Positions 36,546 to 48,559 of a stretch of 64,000 nt of DNA are shown here, in pieces (position 1 is the first letter of the stretch; every line of letters begins with the position of its first letter). Both the position numbers and the translations under genes were made by a program. This DNA is from Chalara sp. BL73. Its lineage: Eukaryota > Ascomycota > Leotiomycetes > Helotiales. The stretch is from contig CAKJVC010000150.1 in assembly GCA_918026815.1 (NCBI GenBank), positions 1,054,001-1,118,000 of the forward strand. Reading direction: 5' to 3'. The notes below the pieces were generated by a model, which worked only from the letters and a program-made list of their open reading frames with translations, had not been told where the DNA came from and did no database searches.

Positions 36546-38032
36546 CTGGACTGTTGAGGGCGCTGTTAGCCGGGTGCGATACTATAAGAAAACGATAAAA
36601 AGAATAACCTTTCCGATCTCTGTACGGATGGTTTGGGGACTTGGAGATTGAACTTCAAAAAGGAGCAGTACTCTGTTGCTAAATTGATCTCTGCAGCTGG
36701 TGTAAAACGCATACTGGCCGGATTAATACAAATAAACGGCTGAATATTGAATGCATTGTCAGCGGACCAAGTGTGGTTATTCAACAGGTACTGCGCCTCC
36801 GCGGGAATGCAACCTAGGAAGATTGGCCCAAGGTCCCTTTCAAGGAAATATATACTACAATAGAGACACACCAGTAGCATCTGCCGTAGATAAGCTGGGA
36901 ATAATACTGCTTAGCCAACACCCTTTCCCCAATCACAACCTTAAGCATATTGATTTCCACCTACACCATTTCGGACAATATCAGGAGTGACGCACATGCC
37001 CCTGTTGTTTTTGTCTGATCTTACCACCCTTCAACTATTATTCACAAGCATACTCTTTATCACGCATGCATAGGGGTCAGACACGCCCTAGCCTCCCTTC
37101 GACTAATCCTAACCAGTTTTAACCAAAAGTTCAATTTGGCCGAGTTTTAATACAACGCTATTTTGGAAAAAGTTGCGGGAACGTTACGAATCACAGAGGC
37201 AAAAAATCAGGGTCACATACAACAACAGGTGGGGCGTGTATCACTCCCCAGCAGGATGGTCTTCCCGCCAGATGCACGTCATAAAACCATGCTAGTTTGA
37301 GGCCCCCCAATCTCTAAATCAACACCAGAACTACTACAGTACCATCAAAACAACCCCCAATATTCCTCACACATCCTGATATATACCTAGCTCAACAGGC
37401 ATAAACTTTAAAAGATAAAAAAGATCATATGTATTAAATGTTTGATTTTTCAAGGAACAGCTTGCATGTACATGTAGTGTAAAAAATACCCGCCAAAAAA
37501 AACCCCAAGGGAATTGAATACAGCAAAACGCACCGTAATAGAACCACCGAAAGCCATTTAGTAATGCATACACAAAAGAGCGAAGATGCCTTAAGCAGCT
37601 GAAATCTATTTTACGGATTAATTAAAGCAAATCCATTTATGGTAAATAATTTAAAACTTGGAATGTTTCAATTTGGGTCCCGGCAGTTGTCCATTAGTTC
37701 TGACACTTCTTGGTGGTCCAAAGAGAAGGAGCATTAGGTGAGAACAGGATGTTACATGACAGCCTACAGCCGTTGGGTATTGTTGAAGGGAGCGTCTCTC
37801 TGCAGTCAGCCCCCGAGTGCGGGGGCGGGGCGGGAGTTCGCCCGGTGGTGTGTGTCAGAAGTATCTGCGTGTGCCTGAATTATAAAAGAGTCTTTATAAA
37901 GACGAGAGGGTGTCTCCTTGGCACACAGCTGGAGTATAATATTCATGAATTTGGCTATCGGGGCTCCACATCGGCTTTCTTGACCGAATGCCTTCACATA
38001 TTGAATGGTGTTAGTCAGTTCTCCCGACCGCA
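36546..38032. other. Intergenic, AT-rich, nothing recognised
   Basis: About 1.5 kb between the SDR start and the rhodopsin-like gene. A minus-strand open stretch at 36566-36880 has no motif. The part 37350-37680 is AT-rich. No repeat partner was found in the window. Confidence 0.5.
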
Positions 38033-39286
38033 ATGTCGTCTTTTGACCGTAACACACCGGTGCTGAGCCCGCCCGAGGGCCAGGTATCCAATTTCGATAA
38101 CCCAACAACGCTCATGCCAGCTGTCATCGCGACAGCGGTCCTGGTGTACCTCCTTACGACAATAACGGTGGCCGCGCGCCTTTTCATTAAGGCGTACCTC
38201 ATCGGCGTCCATAACATCGAAGATATCCTAAGTTACTTCGCCTGGGCCGGATTGATGACCTATACCTCGCTGCTGGTCTACATTGAGAATTTCGGCCTTG
38301 CGCGCCACATGTGGGACGTACGGCTCGTTGAGCTGCCACACATGCTATTCTACGTGAACATTCTCTACTGCATCTACGGCCCGAGCACGGCGGCTGCGAA
38401 ACTGTCGGTTCTGTTTCAGATCAAGCGAATCTTCGCCAGCACAAGCCGGAATCTCGTATACTGGGTCGTAGTCCTGTCGATAATATTGAACAGTATCTTC
38501 TATCTCGGGTTATCCCTGAGCTATATTTTTCAGTGTCTGCCGCGTGAGAAGATTTGGAACGCCACCGTAAAGGGAAAGTGTGTCAATTCGAATTCGTCGA
38601 ACCTCGCCGCAGGTATCCTGAACCTGATTTCTGATACGGAAGCGCTGCTGTTGCCAGCATGGGCGATTTGGCATCTGAACATGCCTATCAGGCGAAAATT
38701 GAACGCATTTGCCATCTTTGCCGTTGGCTCTTTGTAAGTCATATTCGCCTTGTTCCTTGGCTTCTATTCGTTTAACTGACAGGGCGAGCAAAGAGCGTGT
38801 ATTATTGGTATCGGTGGTATTTACGTGCGCGTACTTGTCCTCAGGAGCCCCGACTTTACGTGGCTGGGTACCAAGCTCGCCATGCTCGTGATAGCCGAAA
38901 TGGCCGTCGTTATTGCAGTTGGCTGCTCGCCTGTATTGCCACGTCTATATCACTACTTGCGCGGGCCGGCACGGGGTCCCGGTACGGACGATGGAGTTAC
39001 AGAAGGGAAGGCTATTCTCACCATCGGTGGCTCTGGCGGCTCAAAATCCAATGTAACAAAAAAGGCCCGCAAGGGAGGCGCCCTTGGAAGCACGCTGGCC
39101 AAATACATGGGCCCCGGGGGCATGACTGGCATGACAACACTGGGGTCGCGCGCAACTATAGCAAAGGAGGATGATCAAGTTGAGCTTACACCGTACGAGA
39201 CAATAAATGGCGTCCGGAGGACAGTAGAGATTGACCAGGAGTCGACAACGCAAGAGGACAGGATGCACGGCAGAATACAGCCCTAA
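38033..39286 (+). CDS. Fungal rhodopsin-like seven-helix membrane protein
   Basis: Two exons, 38033-38733 and 38794-39286 (intron GTAAGT...GCAAAG), give 397 residues. The splice yields AVGSLACIIGIGGIYVRVLV, which matches the family pattern around helix 6. Hydrophobic helices are visible near VIATAVLVYLLTTITVAARL, YFAWAGLMTYTSLLVYI, MLFYVNILYCIYGPSTAAAK, YWVVVLSIILNSIFYLGLSL, ISDTEALLLPAWAIWHLNM and LAMLVIAEMAVVIAVGCSPV. The C-terminal tail of about 110 residues is cytosolic and Gly/Lys-rich. This family often occurs in secondary-metabolite clusters and among Pth11-like receptors; a sensing or membrane role is inferred only. A nearer acceptor (ACAG at 38782) would break the frame. Confidence 0.82.
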
Positions 39287-41638
39287 TAGAAGTTCACTCC
39301 CATTTCTCCGATATCTAAGATAGCCTCAACCAGGTTAGCTATGGAAGAGCAGACGGTATCCTGAAGTTTTCGGTACGTCGTATGTAATGAGATATGCTTG
39401 AAAGGGAGCAGTCGTTGCGGTTTTTTCAAACTGAGACGTCAAGTTTTTATGGTAGTGTATATCTCCCAGGTGACTTGGAAACATACCACCGCCTAGCCGT
39501 TAAGCGGTTAGCCACCAGCATTATCTCAAACTCGAGTGCATTAAAGCCTCACCAATCATTGACATGGTGTTAAATATTTGATTTAATGTTAAATATTGTA
39601 TTAATTTTTAAATCGATTTCATAGTTTAATAAACTAATAACTCAACGTATTTTAATCTATTTGTTAAATTAATAAACTAGTGCAATTTTAAATCCGCCAA
39701 AAAAAAAAACTCAAATATTTTGTTACTATTAAAAAGTGAAGGATTTGTTTTATATTATAGTACTGAACTAGTTTGGCCCCAGACATAATATAATATAAAG
39801 TACTTCCAAAGGGTCGATGCTGCCACTATGCACATATCTTGAACATCTATCAATCTGAAGTTTGGCGAGTCATGGTCCTAGCATTTGGACGAACAATAAG
39901 TGCGTCACAATCGCACCCACGTCTTTCGCATCCCCCGATCCACTCCCCTGCAGTTTTGAAAATGTTGCAATTGGGTTCTAACTGGCAAGCTGAGAAAGAA
40001 GGGAGAGCGTCCCCATTTGCGAGAGAGACCAAATATTGTGAAATGCGATGCCTACTTCGGTCAGCCTCCTCTGCGTGCAATGCGATATGACACAGAATAC
40101 TCCCCTGGTGGCTGTAAGGTGTGGGGAAGAGCAAGTCTGGGCTGGTAGGCTGGTTTGCAAATTCGATCCCTTTAAGGCTTCTAAACAAAGTCGACAAAGA
40201 GGACAAGTCGGCTTCCCGCTACTTAGAAGGCTTCCCCATTGCATAGCTTCATCTGGTTTATTGCTGACCTTTGCGAATGAGTGAGAGCAGCACACTTAGC
40301 CAAACCGCTCAAGAACTTCCTGGATCCAGTAGTCCTCCTCATAGCACTTTCCATAAACTGAACATCCTCCACCCCCTGCAGCCTCACGCTGAAGTGCGTA
40401 AATAAAGCACCCGAATAGTTGCGAATGTTGAATGAGACTTTTAAAATCTTGTCGTCTTGTAGGATATCCTTCAGCGTCTACTGTTTTACACCGGCGGTTG
40501 CGCCGAGCAAATGCACACCAAAAAAACAGACACGCCTGGTCGGAATTCCCGTATCGATCGTAAGGGCGAAGATGGAAATGGAGTCCTCACGGCAGAGGTG
40601 TACGCCTTCGGGATCGATGTACATAGTTGGCAGTATAAGACTGGCGGCGCATAGCGGAAGACTAGCCAGTCGACCAGGTCACCGATTTGCTCCGTCGTAT
40701 GAATAATCTCTGTCATAATGTGTTTCATATTAAGCTTGGAGGAGTTATAATTGCCATGTTTCCTTCTACCGAGATTCTAGCTCAACTGTATTACCGCAGT
40801 TAAAGAAGCTGAATTATGCATAGAGTAGCAGCGAAGAGCGTTGCGTTAAGAACGCCAAGGTTAAATAGCCAGCTCTGTTCACTGAATAGCACATCAACTG
40901 CTTGACGCATTGTAAATATTAAGTATAAAAATGAGCCTGCTCTGATAGAGCGGGGAAATTCAAGTACAAGTGAGCGAAGATACCCTAAATAGCCGTGCGC
41001 AAAGCGGACACACACCAACCCCCTGCCCATGCCTCCCGCCCTCCCACCCAATAGACGTCTTTAAATGCAATTCATACTCCTTGTCTTGCGTTGAAGATCC
41101 AATTTGCGTGCTTTCCCTTGTAGTCTTCACCATAAACGACTCTTACGAATCAGCTTGGCAGAGGAAGTTATTGACGCGGTTGGTTCAAATTCGCTCGCTG
41201 CTGCACCAGCAAACAACCATATCGCTCAGTGCGTGAAACAAGCGCCTGCAGTTTATGCGAACATACTTCCGTGGAAAGTCTGGTGTTTAGCTTCGCGAGC
41301 TTCGTACATACTGTAACACATGCAGCGAGATCTTTCTTTATTAGTTTGTGTGGCTTTACTATAAGTTATTGCACTATATTAAACATTTAACATTTCATTA
41401 ATTACACCACTGATCTCACGTTTATGTCTAGCAACTCCAGCATTTCACAAGTTTTCCTCCCGAGTTGCGTTGCATTATATAGCGACTGAGCCTGTCACTA
41501 CACATTGTCGAGATCTTTCGGTCTGAGAGAATTAACAGCTTCTATTCAAATACCTCGGTGACATCTGTGCTGCAAGTAGCTGGAGTAGATGCACAAGCAG
41601 TCTTCACATACTGGCAGCGGGGTGTCGCTCTCTCGCCA
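39287..41638. other. Long intergenic region, AT-rich part, no recognised gene
   Basis: 39540-39800 is very AT-rich and may be an old mutated repeat. Overlapping open stretches at 39850-40295 (minus) and 40419-40728 (both strands) show no family motif. No RNA gene was seen. Confidence 0.45.
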
Positions 41639-42579
41639 TTATTTGTATATGAGAACCACATCCCTTCCAAAGTTAAGCTCCACCTCGCCAAGGGAACCAT
41701 TGTTGGTTAAGGCTATAATCCGGCTGAGGATCCGTGGAAAGTCTGGGTTGGATAGTAAAGGGTTGAACAAAGCAATATCGTGTGAGAAGTCATCGCGCGA
41801 GGGGTTAGCGCGGAGGTTGATCGCCTGCTTGGCCGCAACAAGGCCTCCTCGTGGGAATAGAATAAGGCGTGAGGTGAGCTCGTTGATATAGGCGTACATT
41901 TCCTTAGAAGAGTCGAAGGCCTTGTTAATCCAGCCAATTCTCTCCGCCTCCTTTGGAGTGATGTCTTTGGAGCTCAGGATGTACTCCATTGCCAGCCCGC
42001 GTCCAATCAGTCTAGGCAGCTGCTGACTTCCCCCACCCCCGGGGAAAGTTCCGACGCCGGTCTCAAACTGTCCCAACAACACGTCGTGCTTAACTGCGAA
42101 GCGCATGTCCAATGCCATTAACAGTTCGTTTCCAGCGTTGCGCGCTCTACCCTCTACGGCACCAATGGTTACTTGAGGCAGGTTCGAGATGTTATACATA
42201 AGCGCGGAGAAATTTTCTACAGCATTATCTAGGTCATTGAATTAGTTACAAGGCATTGCGACTGTATCCCGGAAATCTACTTACCAACCGCAAGGACCGC
42301 AGGATCTAGGTGATTACAGAAGAATCTAGGAACGTCGCTCTTAAAGATAACCACCCTTGTTTGGTTGTCTCCCTGAAGCCGTCGTACAATGTCGGTCATT
42401 CCGGACTGGGTGTCCTGGCTCCAGACATTAACCGCCGATGCGGGATTGTGAATAGTGATTTCAAGGATGCCATTGTTCTGGGAGGTCTTGAGCGCTGCAT
42501 ATTTCGGAAGATCCAGTGCGAGGGCTTTTGGGAGAAGCAGCCCGGCCAGAGCTTGGATTGCAAGCCATGTGAAAGGCAT
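41639..42579 (-). CDS. Enoyl-CoA hydratase/isomerase-family protein with signal peptide
   Basis: Two exons (42579-42285 and 42228-41639) encode 294 residues. The crotonase core reads ILEITIHNPASAVNVW at the start, RVVIFKSDVPRFFCNHLD before the splice, then VTIGAVEGRARNAGNELLMA (oxyanion-hole region) and GQFETGVGTFPGGGGSQQLP, where the Glu matches a catalytic position of hydratases. The first 21 or so residues (LAIQALAGLLLPKALA) look like a signal peptide or membrane anchor, which is unusual because crotonase-fold enzymes normally act in mitochondria, peroxisomes or cytosol. The usual A-x-G-G-G motif is altered (RARNAG). It may be a repurposed crotonase in the nearby metabolic group. Confidence 0.82.
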
Positions 42580-43560
42580 TTCAGTGATGATGGTGGAGAA
42601 AAAGCCGTAAAACTTAGATGATCCTCAGAGATGACAGAGAACTGGATTGGAGTGATACCACACAGTAGCAGTGGGCAAACGTCTGCTATTCATATATTTT
42701 TCGGGCGATAAACATCAAGGCGGCATGCCAGAGCTACATCGCCAACTTCCCTACTGGTGCATTTGTCAGTCATCAAAATTGTTATTAACACCGAACGGGC
42801 TGACAAACTCAGTTTAAGCTGGATCTAGAGATTAGGGTTTAGATAGCCGAGGGGCGAATTTTATTATCCCTTGAACAGTACAACGTGGTGATGGACCTTC
42901 AGAATCAAGTCAAGTTTTAAGCGCAACCACGGCAGCATCTGTGCCATAGACGCAACATTTTAACATTACCACACGGATCGAAAGCGAAGTGTCCATGCCG
43001 TAGCCATATTCAAGTTGAATGGAGGCAAATCAAGTAAAGTAAAAAGAGTTATGCACAGACAAGACCCTTGAGACGTTTCTTCCAGTGTTTATATCTCGGC
43101 TCCTCTACGCAGGCGCAGGAAGTAAGTTTTGTCATCTCCTTAGTCTCCCAGCCAATTCGTTGGGTCAGGAACTACTGTTTCCTCACTGGCAGAACAAGAC
43201 TGCAACAAGCTTTACCTCCTTGCACCTGAGTAGCCTGGCAGGTGGCTTTAGCCCCAGGTCTCATTAGGTAGGCACAAAGTTCCATCAGGGTAACACCTTG
43301 TACACTCGGAGAAGATAACCATCCTCCCACCGAAACCTAGACCACAATCGGAGGGACAATTGTGCCGTTTGCAGTCATTAGCGGCTGAGTGGAGAGTTTA
43401 AGTGGGTTGTTCACTAATCAGATAAGTTGGGCTGAAAGAAGAAATTTGCCACAAAATACTCGCTAGCTTCCCGCTGGGACATCCATACCCCGCATACCGT
43501 TGATAAAATATAAAGGTGATGGTGCAAAGGTGCAAGAACCCAAATACAATTGCCGACAGA
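42580..43560. other. Divergent promoter region
   Basis: Nearly 1 kb between the starts of the crotonase-like gene (minus) and the MDR reductase (plus). It could hold shared control sites, but I recognise none. Confidence 0.5.
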
Positions 43561-44637
43561 ATGAAAGCCCTCGTTGCCAACCGTGGGATTCTTAACCGAT
43601 CTACCAATCTGCTCTCAGGGAAATCGATCGGGCAGGGGGTGAAGGTCGAGGAAGTTCCTATACCGACCATCTCAGACAAAGAAATTCTTATCAAGGTTCA
43701 CGCAACAGCCCTTAATCCAATCGACTTCAAATTCATCGACTTCATCGCTCCATCAGGTAGCCTTACTGGTTGCGACTTTGCTGGTGTGGTAACCGAGGCC
43801 GGGAAGACCGCATCGGGAACGTGGAAGGCAGGCGATCGAGTCGCTGGATTTGTGCAAGGCGGTGTTAGCAAAGAATATGGCACCTTTGCAGAATATGTAA
43901 AAGCTGAGGAAGACCTTGTATGGAGGATTCCAGAAGGAGTCAGCGATGAAGAAGCGTCCGTGTATGGCCTCTCAGCAGTTACCGCGATGCAGGCCCTTAA
44001 TCTCCATCTCGACGTCCCCTGGGTCGGCGAAGTGGAGAAAGAGGGGAATGCCGACAAAGGCCCAGCAATCTTGATTTATGCTGGATCGACCACCGTGGGC
44101 ATCTTCGCAATCCAAATTGCTAAGAAAGCAGGCTACACTGTGGTAACGACTGCGTCACCGCACTCCTTCGACCTTGTTAAGAGATACGGCGCGGACCATG
44201 TCTTCGACTACCGGTCCTCCAGCGCAGTCAATGACATAAAAAAAGCTTTCCCTCATATCTCGCGGGCTTTGGACTGTTTCTCTGAAGGCGAATCGACTAA
44301 GTTCTGCGCCAAGGTTCTCCAAGAAAACGGCAGCAAAGTCATAACGTTGCTTGATACCAAAACAAAAGTGCCAGGTATCGAAGTTCAGATGATCATGTCC
44401 TTTCAGCTTCTAGGCAGAGCGTTCTCCTGGCTGCCGCCTATTGGTCCCAAGTATCCTGTTTCTCCTTCAGACCGGGAAGCCCTTGCACGCTTTTACAGAA
44501 GTTTATCCAGTCTTGCGAAAGAGTTGAAGCCCCCTCCTGTTACTGTGCTGAGCGGCGGATTTGATGGCGTCCTTGAGGGATTAGACAGGCTTCGAAAGGG
44601 GAAAGTATCGGGCTCCAAGCTCGTTGTCAAGTACTAG
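43561..44637 (+). CDS. MDR-family zinc-free oxidoreductase (ToxD/trans-enoyl-reductase-like)
   Basis: Single exon, 358 residues starting MKALVANRGI at 43561; an in-frame ATG at 43516 adds residues without similarity. The GroES-like N-terminal domain contains ALNPIDFKFIDFIAPSGSLT and GCDFAGVV. The Rossmann domain has ILIYAGSTTVGIFAIQIAKK and VFDYRSSSAV. There is no zinc-binding Cys cluster. The end matches the family ending GKVSGSKLVVKY. Such enzymes reduce enoyl or quinone substrates with NADPH and act as trans-acting enoyl reductases beside PKSs or as stand-alone reductases; no PKS is in the window. It may belong with the prenyltransferase neighbourhood. Confidence 0.88.
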   Translation: MKALVANRGILNRSTNLLSGKSIGQGVKVEEVPIPTISDKEILIKVHATALNPIDFKFIDFIAPSGSLTGCDFAGVVTEAGKTASGTWKAGDRVAGFVQGGVSKEYGTFAEYVKAEEDLVWRIPEGVSDEEASVYGLSAVTAMQALNLHLDVPWVGEVEKEGNADKGPAILIYAGSTTVGIFAIQIAKKAGYTVVTTASPHSFDLVKRYGADHVFDYRSSSAVNDIKKAFPHISRALDCFSEGESTKFCAKVLQENGSKVITLLDTKTKVPGIEVQMIMSFQLLGRAFSWLPPIGPKYPVSPSDREALARFYRSLSSLAKELKPPPVTVLSGGFDGVLEGLDRLRKGKVSGSKLVVKY

Positions 44638-45182
44638 AATCGGTGGAGAAATTGGTCTCTGTACTTTCGCGGTGTAATCTTCACTTTTTGTTCTCTTGAG
44701 ATAGATAATCTTCACATTTTTCTATTAGGCTGGCGCTTCGCCCTGTCGGAAAACTGCACTATCTTTTCTTTTACCATTTGCCACAGCTACTTTCAAACTA
44801 CCGCCAGTAAGCTCTTGCTGGATCTCAGTTCCATTACCCCTCTTTTTCGATTTCTGCCGGAGTCAGGAGAAAGAACACAGGAAGTAGCTCTGCTCCCTAT
44901 CTGTGTTTCCCTCCGCAACCAATCCATCATTTCTTACGAAAGATGATATAGTACTAGGCAATTTATACTTATTCAAAGCGAGCGAGCAGAGAAGACCACA
45001 TTTTGCCCCTAGCACTCAACTCCATAACTATCCACCAAACCCCTATTAAAATTCTATGTGAAGTTATACAACTTAATGCCCTAGTATACTTCTTTCGAAA
45101 GTACCAATTTTTATCTAAAACGCCGAAATTTTGACTTTAATACTTTGTATGCCACCACCCCTGTCGTCATACAAGCCTCAAT
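44638..45182. other. Intergenic, nothing recognised
   Basis: 3' flank of the MDR gene. No motif or repeat seen. Confidence 0.5.
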
Positions 45183-45490
45183 TCAACGAGGCATACTCTC
45201 ATATAACGCATCAAACTTCTCCTTCTCTAAAGTATCACAAGCTGCCTGCAAACAAGACTCAAGACGTGCGCGAGCTTCTTTTCTTTGCGAGAGATCAGCT
45301 AAAACTTCAGCAAACATCTGCACAACCCGTGTCTTCAAATGCCACCAGATATGTTCAATTGGATTGAGATCTGGTGAAAACGGCGGCCACCATTTTGAAC
45401 TTCGAGATCCTTCTTTTATGAGACCGAGCCGCTACCTTATGCGCAGCATGTATTGAAGCACTATCTTGCAATAAAACATATCCGTCATTT
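45183..45490 (-). pseudogene. Tc1/mariner transposase C-terminal relic
   Basis: Read on the minus strand, the frame ending at 45183 gives WWPPFSPDLNPIEHIWWHLK, the DDE-3 signature holding the third catalytic region, then a typical C-terminal helix region ending YESMPR and stop. Upstream, GYVLLQDSASIHAAH (the second catalytic Asp region) lies in another frame, so a frameshift falls between about 45380 and 45430. The N-terminal DNA-binding half is missing and I found no terminal inverted repeats. Confidence 0.82.
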
Positions 45491-46688
45491 ATTCCCCGGT
45501 GTCTTCTTCAACTTAGACTTCCTCCTCCGCAGTCAACTAATCGATCAGCACGAGCACGGCATCTCAAAAGATATGCCTCATCCACTTCCGGCGACGATGT
45601 CATGCAAAGAACCCGATAGAAATGGGGCTAGCTCGGCCTCGTTCAAGATTACTCTCAGCGGAAGCTAACGTACCAGCAGGATAGACCAACTGCGCTGGCC
45701 TGTTTGGCACGCACCCTCGCCGAAAGAACCGGTGACAAATATTTTACCGGGTCATGGGCCGGCGCATTTTCTCGAAGATTTATGCTGACTTGTGTGTATC
45801 TACAGGCGGAGAGTAGATACGAGGGGAATACAAAAATGATAGAATACTGTACACCGAGCTGATCATGGGCCTTGCTGGATGCGCGCCAAATCGTTTCATT
45901 GCTCTAAGTTTCCCTAGCCTACCGGCCCCGTGTCGTCAGATGTTCTACAACGCCAGGCGGTACCGATCCATACGGTCGTGCGACTAAGTGCAAACTCGCC
46001 ATTGAGGTATTCTGGTCTTTCCCTCGCTCTTAAATACAGGCTAACATGCCGTTTTCAGGAACCAGTGTACGAAAATTTCCCCTGCCAGCCAAAGCGTGGA
46101 CCGACCACGGCATTCCAGTTAAGAACCAATTCGAAGATAACCGCGCTACTTCTGTCAGTAAATTATTCCTCAACTGCCCAGATGAGGAACTCAAGTTCCC
46201 CTGCTACGCGCTGTTCCTGGACCCAGCCCACGCTCTCGTGCTCCGAATCCGACCTGGTCGCCCTGCCGTCGGGGAGGGCGACATTCCCGGAAGCACTGAA
46301 GGACCCTGTATCCGCTGAGCTACTGACAGGCAACCACATGCTTCGCAACCGGAAAGAGGATCCAAAGCAAAAAGGCATGGTCTTTCACGCACTTGCTAAC
46401 ACGGAGCGCATTGGATTGGCTTCATGCATGGAGGGATACGATGGCATGACGAGGGATGCGTGGGACATGAGTCCGCCAACGAATGCGGAAGGGAAGATTA
46501 GATATTCGGCCCGGGTCTAAGGAGAGGTCTTGGGGCTTCTAGCGATTAGAGCAGTGTGTTCACAAATCAATCAATCCATCAATTATTAATTGATTAATAA
46601 TCGATTATTTGATTTGATTTCGATTAACGCAAAGCTTTGATTAATCATGATTAATAATCAATTACTAGAGTTTTATAAAAAACTTTTA
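45491..46688. other. Repeat-flanked region, coding remnants unclear
   Basis: Overlapping frames at 45930-46520 and 46046-46318 are fairly GC-rich and might descend from a gene, but no family is recognisable. 46560-46680 is an AT-rich stretch of alternating TTAAT and ATTAAT units that can fold on itself. Confidence 0.4.
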
Positions 46689-46904
46689 TGTTACGGCCCT
46701 GGCCCTATCTCGCTTAGAGGCCCCTAGGCCTGGCTCCTGACACCACAGACTCGTCAGCCTCCTGTATATAAAGCACTGCTATCCATCCCTTCTTCTGTTT
46801 GTAGCTTGTTCTCTTCGTTATAACAATTGACAGTCGTTCACACCTTTGATTCCCTCTTCCTGAGATCTACGGATCGAGATCCCTGTTCGCCTTGAGTTGT
46901 TACA
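46689..46904 (+). mobile_element. Solo LTR, second copy
   Basis: 216 bp beginning TGTTACGG and ending TTGTTACA, homologous along its length to the LTR at 16837-17058 and in the same orientation. It retains a TATA-like box (TGTATATAAAGC, about 46762-46773) ahead of the conserved CTTCTTCTGTTTGTAGCTTG segment, as expected of an LTR promoter. No internal region follows. The flanking five bases do not match (TTTTA versus TGGAG), so the target duplication is lost or the copy was rearranged. Confidence 0.82.
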
Positions 46905-47144
46905 TGGAGTAGTGTGGCACAAATCAACTGCAATTGATACAAGACTAATCTCTACCCTTTTTACTACGTCCCGAGTCCTACTTATACCCTTCCTACTCTT
47001 GTCGACATTGATACATGCCAAGTATTAAAACCGCTACCGAGCCCCCTCATTAACCCCTAACACGTGACATCATGGCACCTGACACCAGGCTACGCAGTTG
47101 CAAATACAAAAAATAACCTAACTGAATGTAGTATTACTGTATTG

Positions 47145-47370
47145 TGTTAGCCATTTTACAGCCCTGACTTGAACTTTATTAAAAAATTCTGGAATACAAT
47201 GAAGAATTACTTTCAAGAAAACTATCCAGAGTCCATGAATTACATCCAGCCACGCGTAGCAGTGAAGGCAGCTTGGGATATAGAGCACATGAGTTCAAGG
47301 AGCTTGTAAGTAAATGCCTCAAAAGTGTCAAGACGTTATAGCTGCAAATGGAGAGTGTACAAAGTGGTAG
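47145..47370 (+). pseudogene. Second Tc1/mariner transposase relic
   Basis: The frame at 47160 reads SPDLNFIKKFWNTMKNYF, a decayed version of the SPDLNPIE-x-x-W motif of Tc1/mariner transposases, then AAWDIEHMSS. After a frameshift near 47300 the C-terminal part continues as ELVSKCLKSVKTL and a stop. Only about 70 residues of the C-terminus remain, AT-rich upstream. It lies on the opposite strand to the relic at 45183 and differs in sequence, so it is a separate element. Confidence 0.72.
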
Positions 47371-48262
47371 AGTAGTAAAATAAGTAGTAAAGAATCCCAA
47401 ACACTATGAAGATCATCACCACATGCCAAGACGTGGCTTTAGAATTGACTACCCTTTTAGGAAAAGCGGTGTCTACAAGGTTGATACCCTAGCTAGCGTA
47501 TTTACAACTATTAACCGCTGTACCTTGTATGCAATCACACGGTACGGCACTAAATTTCTTTATCTGCGGTACCTGCTTCCATCGCGATTGCTGCTTGCTC
47601 ACCCCCAATTCCAAGTCTGCTCCAAACTTGAGTGCCGAGCCGGAGGCATCATCGTGGCGAAGCAAGGCAGCTGCTTGCGACCGTATTTCGCTTGATTGGG
47701 CTTCCCTCAATTCCGTAGATCATACTGTAGACATTTATGGGACGCATTTTGTGCCTATTTTGGAAGGTAGCTGAACTATTCAACTATTAGTACTCTCATA
47801 AACATTTATCAACCCACTTACGCAAAGCCAATCACAAAGACTGGTATTTAGGCAGTGCCAAGTCTCGCGTTTGATTAAAATTCTGCCCTGCCCTACCCTC
47901 AATCCCTCCGATTCGTCAGTTATCCGACATTTCCTTCTTGACACCTCCGCCGGCTTGGCGAGCGTATTTGCAACATGTACCTGGAGTCCTGCATAAGCTG
48001 TTGATCGTCCTTGGGTTTTCCCTCCAGTATTTGTTGTACTGCTTCTTCACGCCCAGTGTTCCCAACATTCGACTCGGGGTCTTCTCGATGCTCCGGTGAT
48101 TCTCTCAACATCTGAGCAGTACTTTTATCTCACTTATTGTTTGCTTACATACACTTATGTTTCCAAGATTTAAAACCGCTGTTAGTTTCAATTGTCTGAT
48201 TTAATGAAACTCTTTCTACGTACCACACCACAATCAGAATCCCATTCCCTCCTCGCACTAAA
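47371..48262. other. Intergenic, nothing recognised
   Basis: Short open stretches at 47423-47774 show no family. No repeat or RNA gene seen. Confidence 0.45.
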
Positions 48263-48559
48263 ATGTCATATTGGTACTATCCAGGAACTTCTGTGCCGAG
48301 TTCAGTCTACATATGGTGGCTCTTCATGGTATTCACCCCTCGTACTTGGATTACGACTTGCATCTCTGGCTTCGTAATGGCATTCACTTTGGAATATCGA
48401 GCAAAGACACGATCAACTCCTTCTGGAATCAGACGTTTAGAAGCAGACATAGAAGGGGCCTTCCCGGATGTTAAAGCAAGGCTGGAGTGGCACAGAAAGA
48501 CAGTGGAAGACTTGGAAAGGAAGATCAAAGAGGATGCTGCTCGGAGTACAGGAGTTTAG
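48263..48559 (+). CDS. Possible small membrane protein (98 residues)
   Basis: The frame starts MSYWYYPGTS, has one hydrophobic segment (SVYIWWLFMVFTPRTWITTC and on to about residue 42) and ends with a charged helical tail (ARLEWHRKTVEDLERKIKED). This anchor-plus-coiled-coil plan looks protein-like, but I recognise no family. A smaller upstream exon is possible. Weak support: single open frame, no conserved neighbour. Confidence 0.35.
   Translation: MSYWYYPGTSVPSSVYIWWLFMVFTPRTWITTCISGFVMAFTLEYRAKTRSTPSGIRRLEADIEGAFPDVKARLEWHRKTVEDLERKIKEDAARSTGV

Noticed and set aside
40419..40728. Overlapping frames on both strands that could be a cluster gene relic
   Set aside because: Short, with internal stops in the frame that looks most protein-like; no family recognised.
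46046..46520. Two overlapping frames that look GC-rich and protein-like
   Set aside because: No family recognised and the frames shift without splice signals; left as unclear remnants.
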